A DNA stretch of 64,000 nt from JACMLX01 sp031374935. Its GTDB lineage: Bacteria; Gemmatimonadota; Gemmatimonadetes; Gemmatimonadales; Gemmatimonadaceae. The stretch is taken from NCBI GenBank assembly GCA_031374935.1, contig JANMHB010000183.1:1-64000 (forward strand), given 5' to 3'. Below the pieces are notes generated by a model, which searched no databases, was not told the origin of the DNA, and saw only the letters and a list, made by a program, of their open reading frames with translations. Position numbers and translations under genes: made by a program. The first letter of the stretch is position 1; the number at the start of each line of letters is the position of its first letter. This document shows, piece by piece, positions 26,404 through 36,039 of the stretch.

Positions 26404-29124
26404 ATGAAGCCACTGTCCGGCCGTACAGACCTCTCGATCGCACTCGCGCTGCTCATGGGAGGTGCGGTCTTCGTCGCGCCGGCACACGCACAGTCCGGGA
26501 CGGCAGGCAGCGCACGATCGCAGATCGCGAGCCCGGCCCGACCGACGGTCACGGCTGCGTGGGCCGTCAGGGCACCGGTGATCGATGGGCGACTCGATGA
26601 CGCCATCTGGCGGAGCGCGGTGGCCGTGGGTGGCTTCGTACAACGCTCGCCGCGTGGTGGTGCCCCAGGTTCGCAGCGATCCGAGGTGCGCGTGGCCTAC
26701 GACCAGGCCGCGATGTACGTCGGCGTCCGGAACTTCGACACGGCTCCGGACTCGATCGCCCAGCAGCTCGGCCGACGTGACGCTGATGAAATCTACTCCG
26801 ACTGGTTCTCGGTCGGATTCGACAGTTATGGCGACCGACGCACCGCATTCGTCTTCGCGGTCAATCCGCGCGGCGTGCTGCGCGACACATACCTCTTCAA
26901 CGACGACGATGAGGATCGGCTCTGGGATGCGGTGTGGAACGTCGCTGCCCACATCGACAGCGCGGGCTGGACGGCGGAGTTTCGCATTCCGCTGTCACAG
27001 CTTCGGTATGACGTGAATGGATCGATCGGTGCCGTGCGGCCGTGGGGGATCAACTTCAGTCGCGAAATCGCCCGGCATGGTGAGGAAGCCTTCTGGGTGC
27101 CGACGCCCGCCGACGCCCCGGGCATCGTCTCCCGGTTCGGTGATCTCGTCGGCCTCGATTCACTCCGACCGGCGTCGCGGATCGAACTGATTCCCTACAT
27201 CCGGACCCAGCTCGAGACGCAGCCCGTGGCGGCGCGCAACCGATTCGTCCCGGCCCGTGATCTGGCCGGTGCCGTCGGCGGCGATGTGCGCCTGAAGCTA
27301 CCGCAGTCACTGACGCTCACCGCATCCGTCAACCCGGATTTCGGCCAGGTGGAGGCTGATCCGGCGGTCGTCAATCTCTCGGCGTTCGAGATCTTCTTTC
27401 CCGAGCGGCGCCCGTTCTTTCTCGAAAATGCCGACGGCTTCGCGTTTGGTGGCACACGTACCTTCAACGCCAACGACAGCCCGCGATTCTTCTACACCCG
27501 CCGGATCGGACGGCCTCCGCAACGCCGGCCATCCGGCGGTGATGTCCGCGCTGTCGGGCTGGCATCACAGACGCCGATTCTCGGCGCGCTCAAACTGTCC
27601 GGCACGACGCCGTCAGGCTGGCAGATCGGGTCACTCAATGCAGTCACGATCCGCGAACGGGCCGACGTACTCGACACACTGGGACGGCTGCGCAGCGAAG
27701 CGGCCGAACCATTGTCGAATTACCATGTGACGCGCGTTCGCAAACTGCTTCGCGGAGGCAACGCCGGTGTCGGCGCATTCGTCTCCGATGTGCGGCGCGA
27801 CCTTGCCGATTCCGCGCTCGGTGCACGATTGCCCTCGTCGGCGAGTATCGTCGGCCTCGACTGGGAATCGGCCTGGCAGCGGCGCACCTGGACAGTGAGT
27901 GGCGTCCTTGCCAGCAGCGGCGTGAAGGGAAGCCCGGCAGCCATCACCCGCCTGCAACGCGCGAACTACCGCAGTTTGCAGCGCCCCGATGCCACCCACC
28001 TCACCTATGACCCCACACGCCGCTCCCTCGGTGGACACTACGGTGCACTCACACTCGCCAAGAGCGCCGGTGAGCGCGTGCTCGGCTCCGTCACCTACGA
28101 GGAGACGAGCCCTGGTTTCGAGGTGAACGACGTGGGCTTTCAGTTCCGCTCGGACTTCCGCTCGGTGTCAACCTCGCTGACGTATCGGAACCCAGTCCAA
28201 TCGAAACTGGCTCGGGAATACGCGCTCGGCGTGTACACGACGCTCAGCGACAACTTCGGCGGTGAACGGGTCGAGGAGCGAATCAGCTGGAACGCCAACA
28301 CCGAGCTGCTGAACTTCTGGAGCCTGAGTGTCTTTGGTTCGTACTCACCACAAACCCAGAACGATCGCCTGCTGCGCGGCGGGCCCATCGCGCGCCGGCC
28401 GGCGTCGCTCGTCCAGCGCGTCGGCATCGACAGCGATACACGAAAGACTTTCATCGGCTCTGCCGAACTCACGCGCACAACCGATGCGTCCGGGCTGGAA
28501 GTGAACAGCGTCGAGTTCGAACTCGACTGGCGTCCGGCACCGCAGGCGCGGGTGCGGCTCGGCCCATCGTACGAACGGCAACGGACCACCGGGCAGTACG
28601 TGCTGGCGGTGGCCGACCCGCTGTCGATGGTGTCCGGCAATGCGCGGTACGTGTTTGCGAATGTGAGGCAGACCGAAGTGCGCCTCGACACACGGCTCGA
28701 CTGGACCTTTTCGCCCTGGCTGTCTCTGCAACTGTTCCTGCAACCGTTCGCGTCAGCGGGGAGGTTCACACGGTTCAAGGAGTTCACCACGCCACGCCGA
28801 TTCGACTTTGCCGAGTACGGCGTGGATCGCGGCACCCTGTTGCCGGTGGCTGGCGGTGCGGTGCGTGTCGATCCGGATGGGCTCGGCCCCGCTGCGGCCT
28901 TCACGATCCCGAATCAGGACTTCACCGTCCGCGCCCTGCGAGGCAATGCCGTGCTGCGGTGGGAGTATCAGCCGGGGTCGGCGGTGTTCCTTGTCTGGTC
29001 GCAGCAGCGGGAGCAGGCGTTCGACGACGTGCGATCGAACGTGATCGGGCAGGCCGGTCGGACGTTCGCCGATCCGGGTCGGCATGTTTTTCTGATCAAG
29101 TTCAGCCGCTGGATCGGTCGGTGA
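26404..29124 (+). CDS. DUF5916 outer-membrane protein with CBM9-like N-terminal domain
   Basis: 906 residues, signal peptide cleaved after about residue 29 (VAPAHA-Q). Residues about 48-230 match a carbohydrate-binding family 9-like sandwich (APVIDGRLDDAIWRSA, YDQAAMYVGVRNFD, WDAVWNVAAHIDSAGWTAEFRIPLSQLRY). The remainder is DUF5916: ERRPFFLENADGFAFG, FFYTRRIG, then long alternating beta strands to a terminal VFLIKFSRWIGR, as expected of an outer-membrane barrel. The family is common in Gemmatimonadota and Bacteroidota. Ligand unknown. Confidence 0.9.
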   Translation: MKPLSGRTDLSIALALLMGGAVFVAPAHAQSGTAGSARSQIASPARPTVTAAWAVRAPVIDGRLDDAIWRSAVAVGGFVQRSPRGGAPGSQRSEVRVAYDQAAMYVGVRNFDTAPDSIAQQLGRRDADEIYSDWFSVGFDSYGDRRTAFVFAVNPRGVLRDTYLFNDDDEDRLWDAVWNVAAHIDSAGWTAEFRIPLSQLRYDVNGSIGAVRPWGINFSREIARHGEEAFWVPTPADAPGIVSRFGDLVGLDSLRPASRIELIPYIRTQLETQPVAARNRFVPARDLAGAVGGDVRLKLPQSLTLTASVNPDFGQVEADPAVVNLSAFEIFFPERRPFFLENADGFAFGGTRTFNANDSPRFFYTRRIGRPPQRRPSGGDVRAVGLASQTPILGALKLSGTTPSGWQIGSLNAVTIRERADVLDTLGRLRSEAAEPLSNYHVTRVRKLLRGGNAGVGAFVSDVRRDLADSALGARLPSSASIVGLDWESAWQRRTWTVSGVLASSGVKGSPAAITRLQRANYRSLQRPDATHLTYDPTRRSLGGHYGALTLAKSAGERVLGSVTYEETSPGFEVNDVGFQFRSDFRSVSTSLTYRNPVQSKLAREYALGVYTTLSDNFGGERVEERISWNANTELLNFWSLSVFGSYSPQTQNDRLLRGGPIARRPASLVQRVGIDSDTRKTFIGSAELTRTTDASGLEVNSVEFELDWRPAPQARVRLGPSYERQRTTGQYVLAVADPLSMVSGNARYVFANVRQTEVRLDTRLDWTFSPWLSLQLFLQPFASAGRFTRFKEFTTPRRFDFAEYGVDRGTLLPVAGGAVRVDPDGLGPAAAFTIPNQDFTVRALRGNAVLRWEYQPGSAVFLVWSQQREQAFDDVRSNVIGQAGRTFADPGRHVFLIKFSRWIGR

Positions 29125-29139
29125 ACACCCAGCGGTGGG

Positions 29140-30450
29140 CTACGGAATCGCCGGCTGCGACACCACCTTCACCCCATCACCGAAGGTCACGGCCAGCAAG
29201 AGGACCAGCTTGGTCGCCGGCAGCGCGCTCGGTGCATCGGCCCACTCGGTGAGCGTGTGCTGGTTGCCCCCCTTGGAGCGACCGATTGCGATACTGGGCA
29301 CGCCACGCACGACGCCGACGTTGCCGTCGGTGCTGCCGGTGGCGATTGCCTCGGGTGCACCAGGCAGTGCCGTCAGCCCAAGTTGGTTCTGGATGTCGAT
29401 GGCGGTCTGCACCAGCGGGTGCCGACGCGCGCCCTCAAGTTGCGCGGTGGTGCCGCCCGCCTGGTTTTTCTGCTCGATTTCGACCCGAAGTCCAACCTTC
29501 TCCTTGCTGGCCGCCTCCTGCACGATGCGCCCGATCGTGCGATCGAGCGAGTCGAGCAGAATCGGATCGGGAGAGCGGAGATCGACCGTGAAATACAGCT
29601 CCTGTGGGATGCCGTTGAATATGACGCCGCCATGCACCTGCCCCACATTGATGACCGCACCCTCCGGCAGCGCCGGAAACCGCAGGTCGTACACCCGCGA
29701 CACGGCATCGGCCAGTGCCTTCACCGGTGTCGGCTTGCCGCGTGACGTGACCGTGTGCGAACCGGCACTGGTGAAGACGTATTTCGTCCAATAGATGCCC
29801 AGCGCGCCGTAGTTGATGGGGCCCAGTCCGCCATCCATCGAGATCAGCAGGTCTGGCTTGGGGTTGTGTTCGAACCAGTAGTTCATGCCGCGCAAGCCGA
29901 GCTCCTCCTGCACCGTCGCGATGAAGATGAGATCGCCCTTGGTGCGGATCCTGGCGGCGTTCAGCGCCCGGATGGTGGCGAGCATGTTCGCCACTGACGC
30001 GCTGTTGTCGAAGATGCCGGGCCCGTGCAGTGTGTCGCCTGCACGCCGGACGGTGAGTTTCGTCTCCAGCGCATGGACGATGTCCATGTGGGCCGCAAAG
30101 ACGATCTTTGGACCGCCGCCGGTGCCTGCGCGCACACCGATCACGTTCCCGATCGAATCGACACTGACCCGCAGTCCCTCGGCTTCCATGGCGCGCTGCA
30201 CGTAGGCGCCGCGCTGCGCTTCACTGCGGGACTTGCCTGGCATCTCCGCGATGCGAATCCACTCCTCGATGTGAGCGGGCATCCCCTGCTCCACATGCGC
30301 AATCGCGGCGCGCACGTCGGCCCGCCGGAGAATCGCCGCATCCCAGGCGGTGGGATATGCGGCCTGCGCCACCAGCGCGGTGGTCGCGAGGGCACCCTGC
30401 AGCGCGAGCAGTGCAACGCAGCGGATCGTAGCACGATGTGTCATGGGCAT
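29140..30450 (-). CDS. Secreted M20 family metallopeptidase
   Basis: 436 residues from ATG 30450 (ATG 30444 is equally possible; no clear ribosome site), signal peptide ending near LVAQA. Zinc ligands of M20/M28-type dimetal peptidases are visible: His121 and Asp123 (FAAHMDIVH), Asp148 (GPGIFDNSAS), Glu182/Glu183 (TVQEELGLRG), Asp206 (ISMDGG) and a late His (GGNQHTLTEW). Resembles the tripeptidase/PepT-like group. Third gene of a secreted-protein unit with the genes at 30474 and 32171; likely trims peptides in the periplasm. Confidence 0.9.
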   Translation of the reverse strand: MPMTHRATIRCVALLALQGALATTALVAQAAYPTAWDAAILRRADVRAAIAHVEQGMPAHIEEWIRIAEMPGKSRSEAQRGAYVQRAMEAEGLRVSVDSIGNVIGVRAGTGGGPKIVFAAHMDIVHALETKLTVRRAGDTLHGPGIFDNSASVANMLATIRALNAARIRTKGDLIFIATVQEELGLRGMNYWFEHNPKPDLLISMDGGLGPINYGALGIYWTKYVFTSAGSHTVTSRGKPTPVKALADAVSRVYDLRFPALPEGAVINVGQVHGGVIFNGIPQELYFTVDLRSPDPILLDSLDRTIGRIVQEAASKEKVGLRVEIEQKNQAGGTTAQLEGARRHPLVQTAIDIQNQLGLTALPGAPEAIATGSTDGNVGVVRGVPSIAIGRSKGGNQHTLTEWADAPSALPATKLVLLLAVTFGDGVKVVSQPAIP

Positions 30451-30473
30451 TCGACGACGGGTGAGAGTGAAGT

Positions 30474-32174
30474 TCACTGCCGGGCTGGCGCTCGCGCGCC
30501 GCTGCATCCCGGCAGCCGAAAGGCGCCGATCCGGGTGGAATAGGCGGAGGCGCCGGCCTTCAGGTAGTCGCCGACATACCAGATCGTGCAATCATCGCGC
30601 GGATCGATCGCCGTTTGTGTGTAGTCCTCCCATCGCAGCGTGGTCAACTGCGACGCCTGACCCTCTGCCAGCACCACTTCAGCCTGTGCCAGCAGACCGG
30701 GCGGATCATTCACACGGCGACCGGCGAACCGCTGACCGGCGAAATGCGGTGTGCCTCCGAACGAGTAGCCGATACCGATGTTGCCGAACTTGTCCATCGC
30801 CGGACTGGCCATCCAACGGTAGCTGCTGTCGGGTGCATAGGTGCCCTGCTGCATCACCCGCAGCGCGCGATCCTTGCCCGGCTGCAATTCATACCAGCGC
30901 ACACCACCCTTCCCTGCCGCCGTGTTGATTGAATGGACCGCCACGATCGACTCTCGCTTGCCGCGCCGGCGATACACGACCCGTGCCATCAGCTTGTCGC
31001 CCTGTGAATCGAGTCCGCGGTCGGTGCCCGGTTGCGGAACGCAGTTCGTCAGCTGGCCTCCACAGAGGTAGCGATACGGCGCCACCGGGATGTACGCCGG
31101 GCCTTCAATGCGCGTCTTCGAGATGTCGGCCCAATCGACGTGGAAGGTCCACGCCAGCAGCACGCTGTCAGCGAGTCGGCCGCGCAGCTGAGTGCCACCG
31201 GCGGCGAGCATGATGTTCGGCGCACCGGGTGGTGGAAGCGTGGTCCCATCGAGATCGACGTTGTTGAGAAAGTTCACGTCCGCGATCACGACACACTGTT
31301 CGCTCGCCTCCTCACCCCGTAGCATGCGTGTACGATCCACCACGCAGGCATGCTTCTCGATCACGTCGTCGCCGGTACTGGTGGGCACGTAGTACCCGTC
31401 GGGCCACACCGCTGGTCGCGGATAGTCGGGAAAGAGTGGCCTGATGAACTCGTAGCGATACCAGGCGCCGGTCGGATCATCGGTGGCACTGACCGCATAG
31501 CAGATCGCATACGCACCGGAATCACGTGATGGCGGCGGCCGCGTGACGATGGACTCGCGCGCCGGCGGTGGCACAAAGAGCGGCACGGCTGGCCCGGGTT
31601 GTCCGCGGCGGTATGGGCGGCTCGCCACCGGTGGGTCGCCGGGTTTGGGCGCCTTCGGATCATCGGCGTGCCACACGCTGCGCTGAAACACCGGGATGAC
31701 GATCAGCCACCGATCGGCCAGCTGGTCATAGCGCACGACGGCGTCGCCGCTATTGCGCGCCTCGCAGGCTCCACCGGCGCCGCGGAACACCGTGTTGCTC
31801 TGCACGGGGCCGTACAGCGTGGCGCCGGTGCTGTCGAACCTGGCGCCGGCGCGACTGAAGATCGCCATCCGCGTGTTCACGATCTGCACGAGGTGATCGC
31901 GTCCGACGGCCAGCGTGTTATCCGACGGATTGCGCAGCACGGAACTTCCCTGCGGCCCCGCAAAACCCGCACCGAGTCCGTCGAACGAGGCCACCAGTAC
32001 CGGCGCCGGGCCGCGGCCCATCGTCGTCTGCTCGACAGCGGCGGCGGTGACCGGCGCGGCGAGCGTGGCCCGCGCGCAGGACGCGACGATCAGCGCACCC
32101 GTCGTGCATGACACCACCCGCGCCACACGCCATCGCGTCGCGCCCGATCTCCATCCGTCAAACGCAGGCGTCAC
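30474..32174 (-). CDS. Secreted protein of unknown function, probably beta-propeller-like
   Basis: 566 residues starting with GTG 32174, which overlaps the stop of the Asp-box protein (GTGA). Export signal up to about residue 40, with a possible lipobox (LIVAS-Cys33). The body has regularly spaced strands (NTLAVGRDHLVQIVNTRMAIF, SGDAVVRYDQLADRWLIVIPVF, YRWMASPAMDKFGNIGIGYSFGG, RWEDYTQTAIDPRDDCTIWYVGDY) as in a propeller, with several Cys likely in disulfides. I do not recognise a named family. Its place between a propeller protein and an M20 peptidase suggests a joint extracellular role. Confidence 0.85.
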   Translation of the reverse strand: MTPAFDGWRSGATRWRVARVVSCTTGALIVASCARATLAAPVTAAAVEQTTMGRGPAPVLVASFDGLGAGFAGPQGSSVLRNPSDNTLAVGRDHLVQIVNTRMAIFSRAGARFDSTGATLYGPVQSNTVFRGAGGACEARNSGDAVVRYDQLADRWLIVIPVFQRSVWHADDPKAPKPGDPPVASRPYRRGQPGPAVPLFVPPPARESIVTRPPPSRDSGAYAICYAVSATDDPTGAWYRYEFIRPLFPDYPRPAVWPDGYYVPTSTGDDVIEKHACVVDRTRMLRGEEASEQCVVIADVNFLNNVDLDGTTLPPPGAPNIMLAAGGTQLRGRLADSVLLAWTFHVDWADISKTRIEGPAYIPVAPYRYLCGGQLTNCVPQPGTDRGLDSQGDKLMARVVYRRRGKRESIVAVHSINTAAGKGGVRWYELQPGKDRALRVMQQGTYAPDSSYRWMASPAMDKFGNIGIGYSFGGTPHFAGQRFAGRRVNDPPGLLAQAEVVLAEGQASQLTTLRWEDYTQTAIDPRDDCTIWYVGDYLKAGASAYSTRIGAFRLPGCSGARAPARQ

Positions 32175-35100
32175 ATCGTGATCCCCATGCGGCCGAGGAC
32201 ACGCGTGACGTTGTCGAGAGCGGCCTTCAGCTCAGCAGCAAGCCGCGTCGACAACGCTTTCTGTGGTGTGGTTGGTGCGGCATTCACACCGTCCACCGTG
32301 CGCAACAGCGCCCCGACGTGATCCGAGATGCGCGGACCATCGCTGTAGAACGGAATGGTGGTTGGTTTCACCAGCACGAGGAGCAGTTCATTCACCTCAG
32401 CCAGTTCCTCGGCGAGCTTCTTCACCGCAGCGGCGCCGGATCCATCCTGAATGGCCTCGGCGGCACGCTTGCGCGCTTCCAGCTCACCCTTGCGGCTGTC
32501 GAGTGCGCGCAACGTGTCATTCACCACCGACTGCAACTCACGCAACTGCATCGCCAGCGTGAACTGTTCGCGCAGCGCCGCCGGCGCGACCTGCACCGTA
32601 GGATCGAGCCGAACGTTCAGCGGCTGCTCCAGCTGCTGATCACCGACGAGCAATCGCACACTGTAGCGTCCGGGGAGCACCCTCGGTCCCGATGGCGGGC
32701 CGAAGAAGGTGATCGCCGGGTCATTCGGGTCGATTGGCTTCCGCAGACGCGGAGCGTCATAGGCCAGATTCCACGAGGTGGTGTTGATGCCGGCCAGCCG
32801 CGGAATGTTGTTCAGCACGCGGACCACGGTGCCGGCGCTGTCGCGCACCTCGAGCCGTACCGGGGTGGCGGAGTCTGGCCTGGTAGCGAGATGATACCGG
32901 ATGATCGCGCCGTACGGCGGATTCGTCCCGCGGTAGATCGCATCGCCGAGGCTGGGTGTCTTGGTGGTCTTGGTGGCGAAGCGGGTCGCGGTGCGCATGG
33001 CGAACAGGTGTGGCTTCGGCGCTGCGGCCGCCACCGCCAGGTCCTGAATCACCGACGCGTCGTCCAGAATCCAGATGCCGCGCGCGTGGGTCGCCACGAT
33101 CAGATCGTTCTCACGGCCATGCACCAGCACTTCGTGCACCGGGACGGCGGGGAGATTACCTCCAAGGCGGAACCAGTTCATGCCACCGGTCACGCTCACG
33201 TACAGCCCCGCCTCGGTGCCGGCGTAGAGCACCCGTGGATTCTTCGGATCCTCGCGCACCACCTGCAGATAGGCGCCGTCAGGAATGTTGCCGGAGATGT
33301 TCGCCCAGGTGGCGCCACAGTCGGTGGTCTTGAAGACGTACGGTGCATAGTCATCCATGAAGTGCCGCTCGAACGTTGCGTATGCGGTACACGCCGCCGC
33401 TCGTGACGCTTCGATGTGCGACACCACGGCTTCGGGCCCCACGCCCGGCACATTGCGATCGACGCGAGTCCAGGTCTTTCCGTCATCACGCGTCACCTGC
33501 AGGTTGCCGTCATCCGCTCCCGCCCAGATCAGCCCGCGCTGGACCGGCGACTCAGCGACGCTGTACAGCGAGTTGTAGTACTCGGCGGTGGTCGCCTCCT
33601 TCAGCACCGGGCCGCCCGCGAATCCCTGCCGCGTCGAGTCGTTCTTCGTCAGGTCTGGCGAGATGATGTCCCAGGTGCTGCCGAAATCCTTCGAGCGGAA
33701 GAGCACCTGCGCGCCGAAGTACAACACCTTCCCGTCGTGCGGCGATGCCACCATCGGCGCATTCCAGTTGAATCGATATTGCAGGCCGTTCACCGGGCCA
33801 CCGTCGTTCCGCCGCGGCTGTGGTGAAATGTCCTGCTGCTCGAGCGTCTTCATGTCGGTGCGGTAGATCCAGCCGCCCTGCGACTCCGACACGATCAGAT
33901 CGGGGTTCTCCGGATGCGACGTCTGGTAATAGCCATCACCGTAGCTCACCAGCCGCCAGTCGTCGGTGAGAATGCCCTGCGGCTCGCGGGTGCGGCTGGG
34001 GCCGAGCCAGTTGCCATTGTCCTGCAGGCCGCCGCCGAGGAAGTAGAACGGCTCGCGATTGTCGGCGTGCACCTGATAGAACTGCGACAGGGCAAATGAT
34101 TGTGGAAACCGCCAGGTGGCACCCATGTCCTGCGTGACGGCGATGCCGCCGTCGTTTGCCTGCCACATCCGCTTCGGGTCGCGCGGATCGATCCAGAGGC
34201 TGTGATGATCGCCGTGAATCGTGCGCGAGAAAGGGGTGAACGTTTTCCCGCCGTCGATCGAGAAGGAGAACTGGCAGGCGATCGAATAGAGCCGCTCGGC
34301 GTTGGTGGGATCGACGCGCAGATCTGCGTAGTAGAATCCGCGACAGAGGGTGGCGGCGTTGTTGCTGCTCATTCGCCAGGTGCCGCCGAAGTCGTCGCTG
34401 CGCCAGACGTACCCCTCGCGCGCTTCGGCAATGGCGTACACCGTGTTCGGGCTCGAGGCCGCGACCTTGATACCAACGCGGCCGAGCAGGGTCGGCAGGC
34501 CGCCCTTCAACTTGTTCCAGCTCCGACCACCGTCCACCGACTTGAAGATCCCACTCTGTTCCGAGCCACTGGTGAACGTCCACTGCTTGCGGTCGAAGTG
34601 CCACATCGTGGCGTAGACGATGTTCGGATTGTTCGGATCGATATCCATGTCACCGCAGCCGTGGCGATCGTCGACGAACAGCGACTTCGTCCAGGACTCA
34701 CCGCCGTCTCGCGTGACGAACACACCGCGTTCGGCGTTCGGACCACCGATGTGCCCCACGGCACAGACGTAGACGGTGCGCGGATCCGCGGGGCTCACCA
34801 TTACCCGCGCGATATGCCGCGTGTCACCAAGACCGAGGTAGCGCCAGCTCGCACCGCCGTCGGTGGACTTGTACACGCCACGCCCGAAGGACACCGAGTT
34901 CCGGACGTTCGCCTCACCTGTGCCGGCGTAGATGACCTCGGAGTTCCCGGGCTCCAGCGCCATGTCGCCGATGGAAAGTGTCGCCTGCGATTCGAAGAGG
35001 GGTTTCCACGTCGTGCCGCCATTGGTCGTCTTCCAGATTCCGCTGGATGCCGTGCCGACGTACACAACGTTCGGATCGCCCGGTACGCCTTCGACGTCGG

Positions 35101-35323
35101 TGGCCCGTCCCATCATGTTCGCCGGCCCGATCCCGCGAAACACCAGCCTCGACAGCACGCTGGTATCCACCGATGCTGGCGGGCTCGAGGCCGCACTGCG
35201 GCGCGGCTGGGCGGTGAGTTGTCCGCTCGCGGCAAGCAGCAGCACGCCTGCGGCCACGGAGCGGCAGGCACCACGAGCGCCGCTGGATCGCGTCAGAGAC
35301 AAACCAAACGTTGATTCGGCCAT
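32171..35323 (-). CDS. Large exported Asp-box (BNR/VPS10-like) beta-propeller protein
   Basis: 1050 residues from ATG 35323; the open frame continues upstream across the divergent promoter region and is not used. Signal peptide ends near QLTAQ. Many Asp-box repeats (SxDxGxxW) occur: KTTNGGTTW, KSTDGGASW, VTRDGGESW, KSVDGGRSW, VTRDDGKTW. They give sialidase/sortilin-type seven- or ten-bladed propellers. The C-terminal about 250 residues form a FlgD/Ig-like strand region (VRLEVRDSAGTVVRVLNN, SWNLAYDAPRL, PGRYSVRLLVG) and a terminal helix bundle. Annotated elsewhere as glycosyl hydrolase, but no catalytic residues can be assigned. Paralogue at 60456-63725. Confidence 0.9.
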   Translation of the reverse strand: MAESTFGLSLTRSSGARGACRSVAAGVLLLAASGQLTAQPRRSAASSPPASVDTSVLSRLVFRGIGPANMMGRATDVEGVPGDPNVVYVGTASSGIWKTTNGGTTWKPLFESQATLSIGDMALEPGNSEVIYAGTGEANVRNSVSFGRGVYKSTDGGASWRYLGLGDTRHIARVMVSPADPRTVYVCAVGHIGGPNAERGVFVTRDGGESWTKSLFVDDRHGCGDMDIDPNNPNIVYATMWHFDRKQWTFTSGSEQSGIFKSVDGGRSWNKLKGGLPTLLGRVGIKVAASSPNTVYAIAEAREGYVWRSDDFGGTWRMSSNNAATLCRGFYYADLRVDPTNAERLYSIACQFSFSIDGGKTFTPFSRTIHGDHHSLWIDPRDPKRMWQANDGGIAVTQDMGATWRFPQSFALSQFYQVHADNREPFYFLGGGLQDNGNWLGPSRTREPQGILTDDWRLVSYGDGYYQTSHPENPDLIVSESQGGWIYRTDMKTLEQQDISPQPRRNDGGPVNGLQYRFNWNAPMVASPHDGKVLYFGAQVLFRSKDFGSTWDIISPDLTKNDSTRQGFAGGPVLKEATTAEYYNSLYSVAESPVQRGLIWAGADDGNLQVTRDDGKTWTRVDRNVPGVGPEAVVSHIEASRAAACTAYATFERHFMDDYAPYVFKTTDCGATWANISGNIPDGAYLQVVREDPKNPRVLYAGTEAGLYVSVTGGMNWFRLGGNLPAVPVHEVLVHGRENDLIVATHARGIWILDDASVIQDLAVAAAAPKPHLFAMRTATRFATKTTKTPSLGDAIYRGTNPPYGAIIRYHLATRPDSATPVRLEVRDSAGTVVRVLNNIPRLAGINTTSWNLAYDAPRLRKPIDPNDPAITFFGPPSGPRVLPGRYSVRLLVGDQQLEQPLNVRLDPTVQVAPAALREQFTLAMQLRELQSVVNDTLRALDSRKGELEARKRAAEAIQDGSGAAAVKKLAEELAEVNELLLVLVKPTTIPFYSDGPRISDHVGALLRTVDGVNAAPTTPQKALSTRLAAELKAALDNVTRVLGRMGITM

Positions 35324-35523
35324 GCGAGTGTTTCCGAGGAGGATGAGTCCGACAGGGGTGCCGTCAAATTGAGACCCGGCGCGCGAGCATGCCAGTGCAT
35401 GTGCGACCCTGCGGGCACGAGGCGACGGTCCATTCCCACTGGGCTCATTGACGAGGCGTGTACCAGGCGGCAATGTCAGCCGTAACACACGATGGATCGG
35501 CGTCACCCGACAGGAGGCATCTG
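35324..35523. promoter_or_regulatory. Divergent promoter region of propeller and cupredoxin genes
   Basis: 200 bp between divergent starts. On the plus strand TTGACG (35448-35453) precedes CAATGT (35471-35476) at 17 bp, a weak sigma-70-like pair. AGGAGG lies 6 bases before the cupredoxin ATG. The minus strand also carries a TTGACG without a convincing -10. Assignment is tentative. Confidence 0.3.
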
Positions 35524-36003
35524 ATGAACTGTACCGCGCGCTCAGCCCTGGCTGGCCTGCTCGTTCTTCTTTCCGCAGCACCACTTGCCGCGCAGGCGAC
35601 GAGTACCCTCGACCGGCCGCATTTCATTCGTGTGATCGCGAAGGACTATGTGTTCGACGCCCCTGCCACGGTCGAGTCGGGGATCGCGACGATCCACCTC
35701 GTCAATCAGGGCGTGGACATCCACCACGTCACCCTCCAGGAACTACCAGGCACCAGGACGCCGAAGGAATTCTTCGACGCCACCCGGAACACCGGACGCG
35801 CTCCTTCGTGGAGCCGCACAGTGGCCCAGACTGCCGTCGTGCCTGCGGGCGGCGAAGCATTCATCGCGTTCCGCATGCCCCCCGGTCGATACATCCTCTC
35901 CTGCCTGCTGCCGGCCTCCGACGGACGCTCGCATACGGCAAAGGGGATGTATCAGCTGATCACCGCAACGGTCGCGACGCAGACACCGGCTGCGCGACGG
36001 TAG
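35524..36003 (+). CDS. Secreted cupredoxin-like protein with intact candidate copper ligands
   Basis: 159 residues from ATG 35524, supported by an AGGAGG ribosome site at ideal spacing. Signal peptide ends near PLAAQ. The fold pattern is cupredoxin (DYVFDAPATVESGIATIHLVNQG) and candidate ligands are present: His67/His68 (DIHHVTL), Cys127 (YILSCLLP), His137 and Met142 (SHTAKGM). The Cys-to-His spacing is longer than in plastocyanin, so copper binding is inferred. Contrasts with the ligand-free domains at 93-707 and 4005-4616. Confidence 0.8.
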   Translation: MNCTARSALAGLLVLLSAAPLAAQATSTLDRPHFIRVIAKDYVFDAPATVESGIATIHLVNQGVDIHHVTLQELPGTRTPKEFFDATRNTGRAPSWSRTVAQTAVVPAGGEAFIAFRMPPGRYILSCLLPASDGRSHTAKGMYQLITATVATQTPAARR

Positions 36004-36039
36004 TGCACCTGCGTCGACCCCCCAACGATCGCAGCGCGC

